Assembly (NCBI GenBank): GCA_019114745.1
Contig: DXEY01000041.1
Span: forward strand, 1-10,230
Direction of reading: 5' to 3'
DNA length: 10,230 bases
DNA from: Candidatus Mediterraneibacter colneyensis
Lineage (GTDB): Bacteria > Bacillota > Clostridia > Lachnospirales > Lachnospiraceae
Part shown: positions 1-5,935 of the stretch, piece by piece
How the letters are laid out: every line of letters starts with the position of its first letter
How positions within the stretch are numbered: position 1 is the first letter of the stretch
Notes under the pieces: model-generated
Seen by the model: the letters and a program-made list of their open reading frames with translations, nothing else
Database searches by the model: none
What the model was told of the DNA's origin: nothing
Translations under genes and position numbers: made by a program

Positions 1-48
1 AAAGTCTAAAAGAAAAAGAAAAATCTTTAGGAAAATCTTAAATCCCTC
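1..48. other. AT-rich tail downstream of the first gene, no clear terminator
   Basis: This stretch follows the stop codon of the minus-strand gene that ends at 49. Read on the minus strand it is T-rich, and on the plus strand AAAATCTT occurs twice in direct orientation. I see no GC-rich hairpin, so the terminator of that gene either lies beyond the window edge or is not intrinsic. Confidence 0.4.
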
Positions 49-960
49 TTACCACAGCCCGCCGGATATTGAACTGATCAGAGATCCTATGGAGCTCCTG
101 ATGAGCAGGTATACTAAGAGAAAACTGATGATCCCCATGCACAGCTTCGCGAGAAAGTATGCATACGGCTTTTTATCTTCTGCCATATTTACGCATCCCT
201 GATAAGATGCAAACTGTATATAGACGCTGATCGGGCTTAACAGAGCCAGAGCGGCAAGCGCAATCTCCCATGCCATAAGGCCGAGTATGATTACGATCAG
301 GAAGACAAAAGTATCAAAGATCCCGCGTGCGCCTATGAGATTGATCATTGTGTTTGTATTTGTGACACCGTTGAACGCACCTGTAAGTGCTTTCAGGATA
401 ACTGCTTCGAGGAAATCAATGCCGGCAGTCAGGAGGAGTGTCAGTATGATGACCTGGAAATAGGGCATATCTGCCTCGATAAATCCATAACTTGCCTCGT
501 TGATCCGATGTGCGGTCACAAACAGCGCGATGATTATAACAACGAGAAAGATAACAGCTTTTGCAATGATGAGCTGGATCCCTGTTGCGGCGTTGCCGGA
601 GGAAGAAATCTTCCGTACTCTGCTGACCGGAGATTTCAGGATTGGCAGGATCTCGGAAAACATGGATTTTGTCCCGGAAACAAAGGCGTCTTTCTGCTTG
701 TTGATCCATTCCGCTTCTTTCGTATATCCCCCGGTCTGTCCCTGCTGCTGAGTCTGCTGGTATTGCTGCTGGGTCTGCTGATACTGCTGTTGAGCCTGCT
801 GCTGAGCCTGCTGTTGATACTGCTGTTGAGTCTGCTGATATTGCTGCTGACCGCCGGGAGATGTCCGGGAAGCCCCGGCAGCATTGTTATTCTGGGATGT
901 GCACGTGCAGACTTCTCCGTCCTCAAGTTTTCTTCCACATTGTGTACAGTATTTTGCCAT
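49..960 (-). CDS. Zinc-ribbon, glutamine-rich multi-pass membrane protein, function unknown
   Basis: This is a 303-residue protein with no function I can name. The N-terminus has a short zinc-ribbon-like site with C5, C8, C18 and C20 (CxxC then CxC). Residues 38-75 form a low-complexity linker of Q, Y, T and A in roughly 7-residue units. After a charged stretch, about four hydrophobic segments follow, near residues 128-150, 167-190, 216-242 and 269-290. There is no signal peptide, so the zinc ribbon and Q-rich linker are probably cytoplasmic. The ATG at 960 has GGAGG 8 bases upstream and a perfect-consensus promoter further up. It lies downstream of, and in the same direction as, the GH25 gene, with 116 bases between them. 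Zinc-ribbon membrane proteins of this kind are common in clostridia and mostly uncharacterised. The coding call is secure; any function would be a guess. Confidence 0.93.
   Translation of the reverse strand: MAKYCTQCGRKLEDGEVCTCTSQNNNAAGASRTSPGGQQQYQQTQQQYQQQAQQQAQQQYQQTQQQYQQTQQQGQTGGYTKEAEWINKQKDAFVSGTKSMFSEILPILKSPVSRVRKISSSGNAATGIQLIIAKAVIFLVVIIIALFVTAHRINEASYGFIEADMPYFQVIILTLLLTAGIDFLEAVILKALTGAFNGVTNTNTMINLIGARGIFDTFVFLIVIILGLMAWEIALAALALLSPISVYIQFASYQGCVNMAEDKKPYAYFLAKLCMGIISFLLVYLLIRSSIGSLISSISGGLW
736..849 (-). repeat. CAG/CTG-rich imperfect tandem repeat encoding a poly-Q linker
   Basis: On the coding strand this is a run of CAG/CAA codons interrupted by TAC, ACT and GCC. It gives repeated QQQYQQT-like heptads, encoded by units of about 21 bases, at residues 38-75 of the zinc-ribbon membrane protein. 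The units are imperfect and contiguous with no spacers. Slippage could change copy number between strains. Confidence 0.85.
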
Positions 961-1020
961 AGTATTTTCCTCCCTGTCTCTGATTCCATCTCACGAAATC
1001 GTATATAAAATTACTATTTA

Positions 1021-1049
1021 ATTATAAAAATAAATGAATTTTCTGTCAA
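1021..1049 (-). promoter_or_regulatory. Perfect-consensus sigma-A promoter of the zinc-ribbon membrane protein gene
   Basis: Read on the minus strand, TTGACA (1044-1049) is followed by a 17-base spacer and TATAAT (1021-1026). Both hexamers match consensus exactly and the spacer is optimal. Transcription should start near 1014, giving a leader of about 54 bases before the ATG at 960. An exact match in AT-rich DNA suggests strong, perhaps constitutive, expression independent of the upstream GH25 gene. Confidence 0.85.
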
Positions 1050-1076
1050 TATTTGCCGAATCTTATCCGGCGGTAC

Positions 1077-2051
1077 TCACCGGATCCGTATTCTCGTACC
1101 GGCGTAAATGCGGTCAGGATCAGAGATGTCGTTGAGCCGTGCGAGGGCGCTGACTGTTGTTCCGTAGCGCTGCGCGATTTCGCTCAGCGTGTCGCCTGAC
1201 CGTATCGTATAATATTGGGCGGCTGAAGTTCCGTTTTCAGGAACTTTGAGGGTGTTTCCGGCATAGATCCTGTCGGGATCGGAAATGCCGTTTAAAGAGG
1301 AGAGGGCGGATGTGGTCGTCCCATACCGCTTTGCGATCCCGCTGAGCGTATCTCCGGACTGTATCACGTAAGTGATGTACTGCGGCTGCGGCTCAGGCGA
1401 CGGATCAGGCGACGGGGCGCCCGACAGGTGATTAAGCCCTGCCTTTTTTATCACGGAAGGATAGTCGACATACCCGAGATCCAGATCTACGTTTCCGCTG
1501 ATCCCGGGGACACTTCCCGAGCTTGAATACTGCCAGATCCCGCAGTCTGTCCCGTCAAATTTATCTGTGTAGCGGGCGTACCAGAAGGCGTACCGTTTCG
1601 CCAGTGATGTGCCCAGATAGGTGTTGAAGAAACTGCGGTTTGAGTAGAACATGGCGTAATAGCCCCTGGCTTCTATTCTGTCACAGAAACTTTTGACTAA
1701 GCTTTTTGCCAGATCAGGTGTAAAGGTGACTCCCTGTTTTTCCGCATAGTCGGCGGACGCCTGCTCAATGTCATAGCAGACGGGATAGTCCAGGCGGTAA
1801 CCGGATATCGCACTGAGGCATCCGTCTGCCTCCCGCACGGCTTTTTCAGCGGAATATGCATAGCAGAACCAATAGGCACCTATCGGAAGGCCGATGCGGT
1901 TGCACTCGGCGGCATTTCTGCGAAACTGCGCGTCCACCGTATTGTTTCCGTATCCGGCGCGGAGCATTGCAAACTGGCATCCTGACGCTTTGACTCGTTC
2001 CCAGTCGATCTCTCCCTGATGATAACTGACATCTATTCCTTTTATACTCAT
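1077..2051 (-). CDS. GH25-family muramidase (lysozyme) with two C-terminal LysM domains
   Basis: A 324-residue peptidoglycan hydrolase expected to cut the beta-1,4 bond between N-acetylmuramic acid and N-acetylglucosamine. The GH25 (Chalaropsis-type lysozyme) domain fills residues 1-200. It starts with GIDVSYHQG (D7), has the DxE pair in YDIEQ (D94, E96), and ends with the IWQY and VDLD motifs near 172-191. A short Pro/Ser/Asp linker (about 212-223) leads to two LysM domains at about 226-270 and 280-323. Both have the SGDTLS and RYGTT motifs and they match at about 28 of 40 core positions. LysM domains bind GlcNAc-containing glycan and would dock the enzyme on the wall. No signal peptide or TM segment is visible, so the export route is unclear; phage endolysins share this trait. 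The start at 2051 has GAGG about 10 bases upstream. I found no convincing promoter for it in the shared divergent region. Confidence 0.95.
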   Translation of the reverse strand: MSIKGIDVSYHQGEIDWERVKASGCQFAMLRAGYGNNTVDAQFRRNAAECNRIGLPIGAYWFCYAYSAEKAVREADGCLSAISGYRLDYPVCYDIEQASADYAEKQGVTFTPDLAKSLVKSFCDRIEARGYYAMFYSNRSFFNTYLGTSLAKRYAFWYARYTDKFDGTDCGIWQYSSSGSVPGISGNVDLDLGYVDYPSVIKKAGLNHLSGAPSPDPSPEPQPQYITYVIQSGDTLSGIAKRYGTTTSALSSLNGISDPDRIYAGNTLKVPENGTSAAQYYTIRSGDTLSEIAQRYGTTVSALARLNDISDPDRIYAGTRIRIR

Positions 2052-2132
2052 AATATATGATCCTCGGCTGAAAGTTTTGCTTCAATATATGCGGAATGTG
2101 GTGGAATTGTGCCGGAGGATGGCTGTTTGATA

Positions 2133-2161
2133 TTGAAAAAAGCCTTGTAAAATTTTATAAT
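2133..2161 (+). promoter_or_regulatory. Sigma-A promoter for the zinc-ribbon/YARHG/amidase cluster
   Basis: TTGAAA (2133-2138), a 17-base spacer and an exact TATAAT (2156-2161) form a near-consensus promoter. Transcription would start near 2168, leaving a leader of about 53 bases before the ATG at 2221. It sits between divergent genes and should drive the three genes to 5012, because the gaps between them (40 and 13 bases) are short and lack an obvious terminator with a T tract. Confidence 0.8.
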
Positions 2162-2220
2162 CATTACTATAAGACAGCGTGAAATGCCATAGCTGAATTT
2201 ATGGAATGGGAGGGAAAATT

Positions 2221-3534
2221 ATGCGTTTTTGTCCATCGTGTGGAACAGTGAATGAAGACAATGCCCGGTTTTGTGAAAACTGTGGCACAAGGCTTGCCGA
2301 AGAGCCGGTGACCCCGCAGGCCACCCCGGATATGGTGACCCCGCAGGCCGCCCCGGATACAGACAGGATTCCGAATCCTGATCCTGTGCGGTATGACGGA
2401 CAGCCGGTCTGGGAGGAACAGATCCCTGAACCGAAGAAGCCGAAAACCGGAGGGAAACTGTCAATACTGCAGATAGTTGTCATTGCGGAAGCGATATGCC
2501 TTGTGGCGGCGGTGATCGGACTTTTTGCTGTAGGAACTATGAAATACAGCGCGGAGTCTGTAGCAAAAAGATATTTTGCCGCATATACGGCACATGACTG
2601 GGATACGGTATATGCACTTCTGGATATGCCTGAGGGCGATTTTATGGAGGAGAGCCAGTTCGCCGAGATGATGGAGCGGTCACAGCTTTCGGATATCGCG
2701 AACTTCAAAGTACGCCCTGCGAGCGGTTCGGAAGACGGGATCGTGCGGTATTTTGATGTAGAATATTCGGTGGCGGGGCAGGGGGCGTCCAGCACCCAGT
2801 TGTCCCTGGTGCGCCAGAATCAAAAGTCGATGTTCCTTTTTGATACATGGAAAGTGTCAACGGAAGGCATGGTGTCAGACGGGTTTGAGATTTCTGTTCC
2901 GGCGGGAGCACAGGCATCTGTAGACGGGATTGCCCTGACGGAGGATTACCTGACGGCGGCAAATCAGGACGGGCTGGATACTTATCAGCTCAGTTTACTC
3001 AACGGTGTCCATTCTATAGAGGTTGCGGCTCCATGGTGTGAACTCTATGAGGGAGAGTTTGACCCATCAACCGAAGGAAGCCTGACGGTTTCCGAAATGA
3101 CACTGACAGAGGCAGGCGAGGCGGCGCTTGAGGCTAAGATGCAGACGGCGCTGGAGACATTTTATTCATCTGCTATGGCGGGGGCAGATTACAGTGAAGT
3201 GCAGGGGCTGTTTGCGGCTGACGCAGCGGAGGACTTTGAGAGTGATTATAATGACCTGAAAGAGCGCCTTGCAAACGACCCGGACGATTATTATACCCTG
3301 AACGGGATCACATTCAATAATTTCCAGAGCGACTTCTATGTCGACTATGGTGTGATATCCGGCGAGATGGAAGGGGATTATGTGGTTGACTATACTTATA
3401 CGAGTACGTGGTTTGGAAATACGGAGACGGAGAACAGGACAAGTGACAGTTCTTTCTATATGAGCGCGTCATTTGTATATGAAGGAGATACTTATAAGCT
3501 TCAGTATGTTTCCATACCGTCGGTATGGTGGTAA
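2221..3534 (+). CDS. Zinc-ribbon, single-TM protein with TcaA-like extracellular region
   Basis: A 437-residue predicted type II membrane protein. It opens with a zinc ribbon (C4, C7, C18, C21; CPSCG and CENCG). Next comes a proline-rich cytoplasmic linker (about 29-75) and a TM segment at about 82-106. The extracellular part begins with an NTF2-like stretch (about 110-215). A beta-rich section resembling TcaA middle domains follows (about 221-295), then a second NTF2-like region (about 300-437) ending in VWW. This order recalls the TcaA/YvbJ group of Bacillota wall-associated proteins; Staphylococcus TcaA affects glycopeptide susceptibility. The resemblance is from memory of the architecture, not an alignment. 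I chose the ATG at 2221 over the in-frame ATG at 2206 because GGGAGGG lies 6 bases before 2221 and would lie inside the longer reading frame. It is the first gene of a three-gene cluster. Coding is certain; the role is inferred. Confidence 0.92.
   Translation: MRFCPSCGTVNEDNARFCENCGTRLAEEPVTPQATPDMVTPQAAPDTDRIPNPDPVRYDGQPVWEEQIPEPKKPKTGGKLSILQIVVIAEAICLVAAVIGLFAVGTMKYSAESVAKRYFAAYTAHDWDTVYALLDMPEGDFMEESQFAEMMERSQLSDIANFKVRPASGSEDGIVRYFDVEYSVAGQGASSTQLSLVRQNQKSMFLFDTWKVSTEGMVSDGFEISVPAGAQASVDGIALTEDYLTAANQDGLDTYQLSLLNGVHSIEVAAPWCELYEGEFDPSTEGSLTVSEMTLTEAGEAALEAKMQTALETFYSSAMAGADYSEVQGLFAADAAEDFESDYNDLKERLANDPDDYYTLNGITFNNFQSDFYVDYGVISGEMEGDYVVDYTYTSTWFGNTETENRTSDSSFYMSASFVYEGDTYKLQYVSIPSVWW
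2308..2361 (+). repeat. 27-bp in-frame tandem duplication in the proline-rich linker
   Basis: Two adjacent 27-base units (2308-2334 and 2335-2361) encode VTPQATPDM and VTPQAAPDT in the linker between zinc ribbon and TM segment. The first 15 bases of each unit are identical, suggesting a recent in-frame duplication that lengthens the linker. Confidence 0.8.
3512..3528. repeat. Short perfect inverted repeat at the 3' end of the TcaA-like gene
   Basis: CCATACC (3512-3518), a 3-base GTC loop and GGTATGG (3522-3528) form a 7-bp hairpin over the last codons. No T run follows, so it is not a standard terminator. It could be an RNA processing or stability element that changes the ratio of this gene to the next, or it could be chance. 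It partly overlaps codons for the C-terminal SVWW. Confidence 0.45.
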
Positions 3535-3574
3535 GCTGGCGTTCGATTATGAAATGGAAAGAGAGGGCGTTATA

Positions 3575-4144
3575 ATGAGTGATAATTCGACAAAAAATGC
3601 AATATGGAAGTGCGCCTGCGCTCTGCTCGGGCTGTTTATTGTGCTGGTGCTCGCAGGAGCAGCCGTGCTGTTCTTCTGGCCGGCGGGAGGCATCGGACAG
3701 GATTCGGGAAAAGCGGCGCCTGAAACAGAGCTGCAGGCTGTGGCCCCTGCGGAGGCTGAAACTCAGACAAAGTCGTCCATACAGATCGGCGCTTCGGGGG
3801 AGGTTACCTCTGCGGCAGAAACAGAGGATGCGGACTTGAGTGCGGACTACATTATCCCGGACAGCAATACAAAACTGCTGACGAATGCCGACATAGAAGG
3901 TCTGTCTGCCCAGCAGCTTAATTATGCCAGAAATGAGATTTATGCAAGGCATGGGCGTATGTTCGACTCTGAGGAGCTGCAGGAATACTTTGGAAGTAAA
4001 TCGTGGTACAACCCGCAGTATCCTGCGGATGAATTTGACCAGACGAGCGATTCTGTACTGACTGATACGGAAAAGAAAAATGCGGAATTTCTGCGGGAAG
4101 CGGAAAATAATATCCAGCCGGGCGGATATCAGCTTGACCAGTAA
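3575..4144 (+). CDS. Single-TM protein with C-terminal YARHG domain
   Basis: A 189-residue membrane-anchored protein. A short cytoplasmic start precedes a hydrophobic segment at about 14-36. A low-complexity Ala/Glu/Thr/Gln spacer (about 40-95) then leads to a YARHG domain at about 100-178. The signature EIYARHG is at residues 121-127, followed by SWY and a DTEKKNAEFLREAE helix. YARHG is a roughly 70-residue domain, presumed extracellular and of unknown biochemical role, found in many Bacillota surface proteins. The frame stays open upstream to 3473, but the ATG at 3575 (MSDNST) has GAGAGGG 7 bases upstream and places the TM near the N-terminus. The longer version would overlap the preceding gene by about 60 bases. 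It lies 40 bases after the TcaA-like gene and 13 bases before the amidase gene, so all three are probably cotranscribed. Confidence 0.9.
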   Translation: MSDNSTKNAIWKCACALLGLFIVLVLAGAAVLFFWPAGGIGQDSGKAAPETELQAVAPAEAETQTKSSIQIGASGEVTSAAETEDADLSADYIIPDSNTKLLTNADIEGLSAQQLNYARNEIYARHGRMFDSEELQEYFGSKSWYNPQYPADEFDQTSDSVLTDTEKKNAEFLREAENNIQPGGYQLDQ

Positions 4145-4157
4145 AAGGAGAGCAGTG

Positions 4158-5012
4158 ATGGGTATGAAAAAGGCGGCAGTCCTGCTTCTGGGATTCAGCC
4201 TGGGAACCGGCTTTATGCTGACTGCGTGCGCTTCCGCCGGCGGCGCGGACGCCGGGGAAGAACAGACGGTGCCGGATCTTGAGATTCCGGCACAGAGCCG
4301 GAAACCGGACTTTGGAGAGGACAGTCAGGAAACGGATGTTTCGGGTGAAGACACCCGGGAAACAGGTGATGAGGAAAAAAAGGAAGAGGTCGTCGTGATA
4401 GATCCGGGCCATTCAGCTGTCGTGAGCGGGACAAAGGAACCTCTCGGGCCGGGTTCTTCAGAACAGAAGGCGGCGGATACTTCCGGGACGAGCGGAGTCT
4501 CTACCGGGCTTCCCGAGTATGAGCTGAATCTGCGGGTGGCGCAGAAACTTAAAACGGAACTGGAAAACAGAGGGTATACTGTGATACTCACAAGGGATAC
4601 CAATGAAATCCAGATCACAAATATACAGAGGGCGGAGATCGCCAATGACGCCGGGGCGGACGCCTTTGTGCGGATCCATGCAAATGGGATAGACGATTCT
4701 TCCGTCCAGGGGGCCATGACTATATGCATCACCCCGGATAATCCTTTTTATCCGGAGCTGTACTCCCAGTCCAGGGCGCTTTCGGACAGCATTATCAATG
4801 AAATGTGCGCTGTGGCGGGATGTGAAAATGACGGCGTCTGGGAGACGGACAGTATGAGCGGATGCAACTGGAGCGAAGTCCCGGTCACAATCGTTGAGAT
4901 GGGATACATGACCAATCCGGAGGAAGATCAGCGGATGGCGATGGACGAGTACCAGAATCTGCTGGCACAGGGGATGGCGAACGGGATAGATGCCTATTTT
5001 GGGTATCGGTAA
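4158..5012 (+). CDS. Lipoprotein N-acetylmuramoyl-L-alanine amidase (Amidase_3 family)
   Basis: A 284-residue zinc amidase predicted to cut the bond between N-acetylmuramic acid and the stem-peptide L-alanine, working outside the membrane. The N-terminus is a lipoprotein signal with lipobox LTAC (C24 as lipidated cysteine). An acidic, disordered spacer (about 30-76) follows, then the Amidase_3 domain (about 77-284). Probable zinc ligands are H85 in DPGH, E120 in the GLPEYELNL segment and H174 in RIHANG; E247 in VEMGYMTN is the expected catalytic glutamate. All are present, so activity is likely. The ATG at 4158 has AAAAGGAG 7 bases upstream; the in-frame ATG at 4080 lies inside the previous gene and would bury the signal peptide. 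No separate wall-binding domain is seen. The lipid anchor would keep the enzyme at the membrane face, near the YARHG and TcaA-like products. Confidence 0.95.
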   Translation: MGMKKAAVLLLGFSLGTGFMLTACASAGGADAGEEQTVPDLEIPAQSRKPDFGEDSQETDVSGEDTRETGDEEKKEEVVVIDPGHSAVVSGTKEPLGPGSSEQKAADTSGTSGVSTGLPEYELNLRVAQKLKTELENRGYTVILTRDTNEIQITNIQRAEIANDAGADAFVRIHANGIDDSSVQGAMTICITPDNPFYPELYSQSRALSDSIINEMCAVAGCENDGVWETDSMSGCNWSEVPVTIVEMGYMTNPEEDQRMAMDEYQNLLAQGMANGIDAYFGYR

Positions 5013-5054
5013 TTTTAATCGTTCTGCGGTCATATGGGAAAAACCTATTGGAAT

Positions 5055-5091
5055 AGCGCCTTATCTTACCAGGAAGGAGGCGCTGTTTTCT
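5055..5091 (+). terminator. Probable weak intrinsic terminator after the amidase gene
   Basis: AGCGCCT (5055-5061) pairs with AGGCGCT (5078-5084) around a 16-base loop, followed by GTTTTCT. The stem is GC-rich but the loop is long and the T run is only four bases, so termination may be partial. The right arm overlaps an AAGGAGG sequence that could serve as a ribosome binding site for a tiny ORF. Confidence 0.5.
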
Positions 5092-5142
5092 ATGTCTGTA
5101 GATCGTGATAACAAGGGTGATGAAAAAACCATTGGAAAATAG
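5092..5142 (+). CDS. Possible 16-residue peptide (leader or chance ORF)
   Basis: ATG at 5092 reads MSVDRDNKGDEKTIGK and stops at TAG (5140-5142). A near-ideal AAGGAGG (5074-5080) lies 11 bases upstream, slightly far. The peptide is charged, with no hydrophobic segment, and lies upstream of the regulator promoter rather than in its leader, so a classical attenuator role does not fit. The AAGGAGG is part of the putative terminator stem, so folding would hide it. Short ORFs like this arise often by chance. Confidence 0.2.
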   Translation: MSVDRDNKGDEKTIGK

Positions 5143-5178
5143 AAAAATAAGAAAATAATAAGATTTTCCTTTCCCCCT

Positions 5179-5207
5179 CTTAAAAAATCCCTTTTATCAT
5201 GTATACT
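5179..5207 (+). promoter_or_regulatory. Likely promoter of the two-component operon
   Basis: TATACT (5202-5207) is a good -10 box. The hexamer 17 bases upstream, CTTAAA (5179-5184), matches the -35 consensus at only three of six positions. An 18-base all-pyrimidine run (5164-5181) touches the -35 site. A weak -35 with a good -10 suits a promoter needing an activator, possibly the encoded regulator itself. AAAGGAG lies upstream of the ATG at 5234. Confidence 0.55.
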
Positions 5208-5233
5208 AGAGAGAGATAAAGGAGTGATTTAAC

Positions 5234-5935
5234 ATGTACAACATATTAGTATGTGACGACGACAAAGAAATCGTAGAAGCGATCGAAATATATCTCTCGC
5301 AGGAAGGCTACCATATCCTGAAAGCATATGATGGGATCGAAGCTCTCAGCCTTATGGAGAAGGAAGATATCAATCTGCTGATCATCGATGTGATGATGCC
5401 GCGCCTGGACGGGATACGTGCGACTTTGAAGATCCGGGAGAAGAACAGTATCCCGATCATTATACTTTCGGCGAAATCAGAAGATGCGGACAAGATACTG
5501 GGGCTCAATGTGGGGGCGGATGATTATGTGACGAAGCCGTTCAGTCCGCTCGAACTTGTGGCGAGGGTCAAGTCCCAGCTCCGCAGATTTAACCAGCTCG
5601 GCGGTTCCGGGCAGGGCGAGCAGGACCGGATCTATGAAACGGGCGGCCTGCGGATCAACGATGATCTGAAAGAGGTGACGGTGGATGGCGAGCCGGTGCG
5701 CCTGACGCCCATCGAGTACAACATCCTCCTTCTTCTGATGAAAAATAAGGGAAGAGTGTTCTCTATCAGCCAGATCTACGAATCGATCTGGAATGAAGAA
5801 GCCATTGGTGCAGACAATACAGTAGCTGTCCATATCAGGCACATCAGGGAAAAAATTGAGATCAATCCGAAGGATCCCAGGTATCTCAAGGTGGTCTGGG
5901 GTGTAGGATATAAGATCGAAAAGGGGGACTTATGA
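5234..5935 (+). CDS. OmpR/PhoB-family response regulator, VanR-like
   Basis: A 233-residue DNA-binding response regulator. The receiver domain (about 1-118) has acidic-pocket residues D8 and D9, phosphoacceptor D52 in LIIDVMMP, S79 and K101 in TKPF. A Gly/Gln-rich linker (about 122-132) leads to a winged-helix domain (about 133-231) with LTPIEYNILLLL, the recognition-helix region DNTVAVHIRHIREKI and the C-terminal WGVGYKI hairpin. Its length and motifs are standard, so phosphorylation-dependent promoter binding is expected. The closest group I can name is VanR-like regulators of Bacillota, but there are no vanHAX genes here, so I do not assign resistance. It overlaps the kinase gene by four bases (ATGA), giving translational coupling and marking the cognate pair. 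Targets are not visible; neighbouring wall genes are candidates. Confidence 0.95.
   Translation: MYNILVCDDDKEIVEAIEIYLSQEGYHILKAYDGIEALSLMEKEDINLLIIDVMMPRLDGIRATLKIREKNSIPIIILSAKSEDADKILGLNVGADDYVTKPFSPLELVARVKSQLRRFNQLGGSGQGEQDRIYETGGLRINDDLKEVTVDGEPVRLTPIEYNILLLLMKNKGRVFSISQIYESIWNEEAIGADNTVAVHIRHIREKIEINPKDPRYLKVVWGVGYKIEKGDL

Noticed and set aside
736..849. CRISPR-like repeat pattern
   Set aside because: Units are contiguous, imperfect, in frame and have no unique spacers; it is a coding low-complexity repeat.
508..1008. Plus-strand leucine-rich frame opposite the zinc-ribbon membrane protein gene
   Set aside because: Its leucine runs come from reading the CAG repeat as CTG on the other strand. 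There is no ribosome binding site, and the minus-strand frame has a zinc ribbon, TM segments and a consensus promoter.
1065..1085. ATCCGG/CCGGAT hairpin at the GH25 stop codon as a terminator
   Set aside because: The stem is only 6 bp with a 9-base loop and no T tract on the minus strand, so it does not meet the pattern of an intrinsic terminator.
2206..2220. Start at 2206 for the TcaA-like gene
   Set aside because: The extra five codons contain the GGGAGGG that serves the ATG at 2221, and no Shine-Dalgarno sequence precedes 2206.
3473..3574. Longer start for the YARHG gene
   Set aside because: It would overlap the previous gene and move the TM segment inward; ATG 3575 has a good ribosome binding site.
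3314..3952. Minus-strand frame of 212 codons across the TcaA-like/YARHG junction
   Set aside because: It is antisense to two well-supported genes and rich in Arg, Ser and His without a recognisable domain, typical of a shadow frame.
4080..4157. Longer start for the amidase gene
   Set aside because: It would lie within the YARHG gene and bury the lipoprotein signal peptide.
4458..5033. Minus-strand frame of 191 codons opposite the amidase
   Set aside because: No domain, no ribosome binding site, and the plus strand carries all zinc-ligand motifs of Amidase_3.
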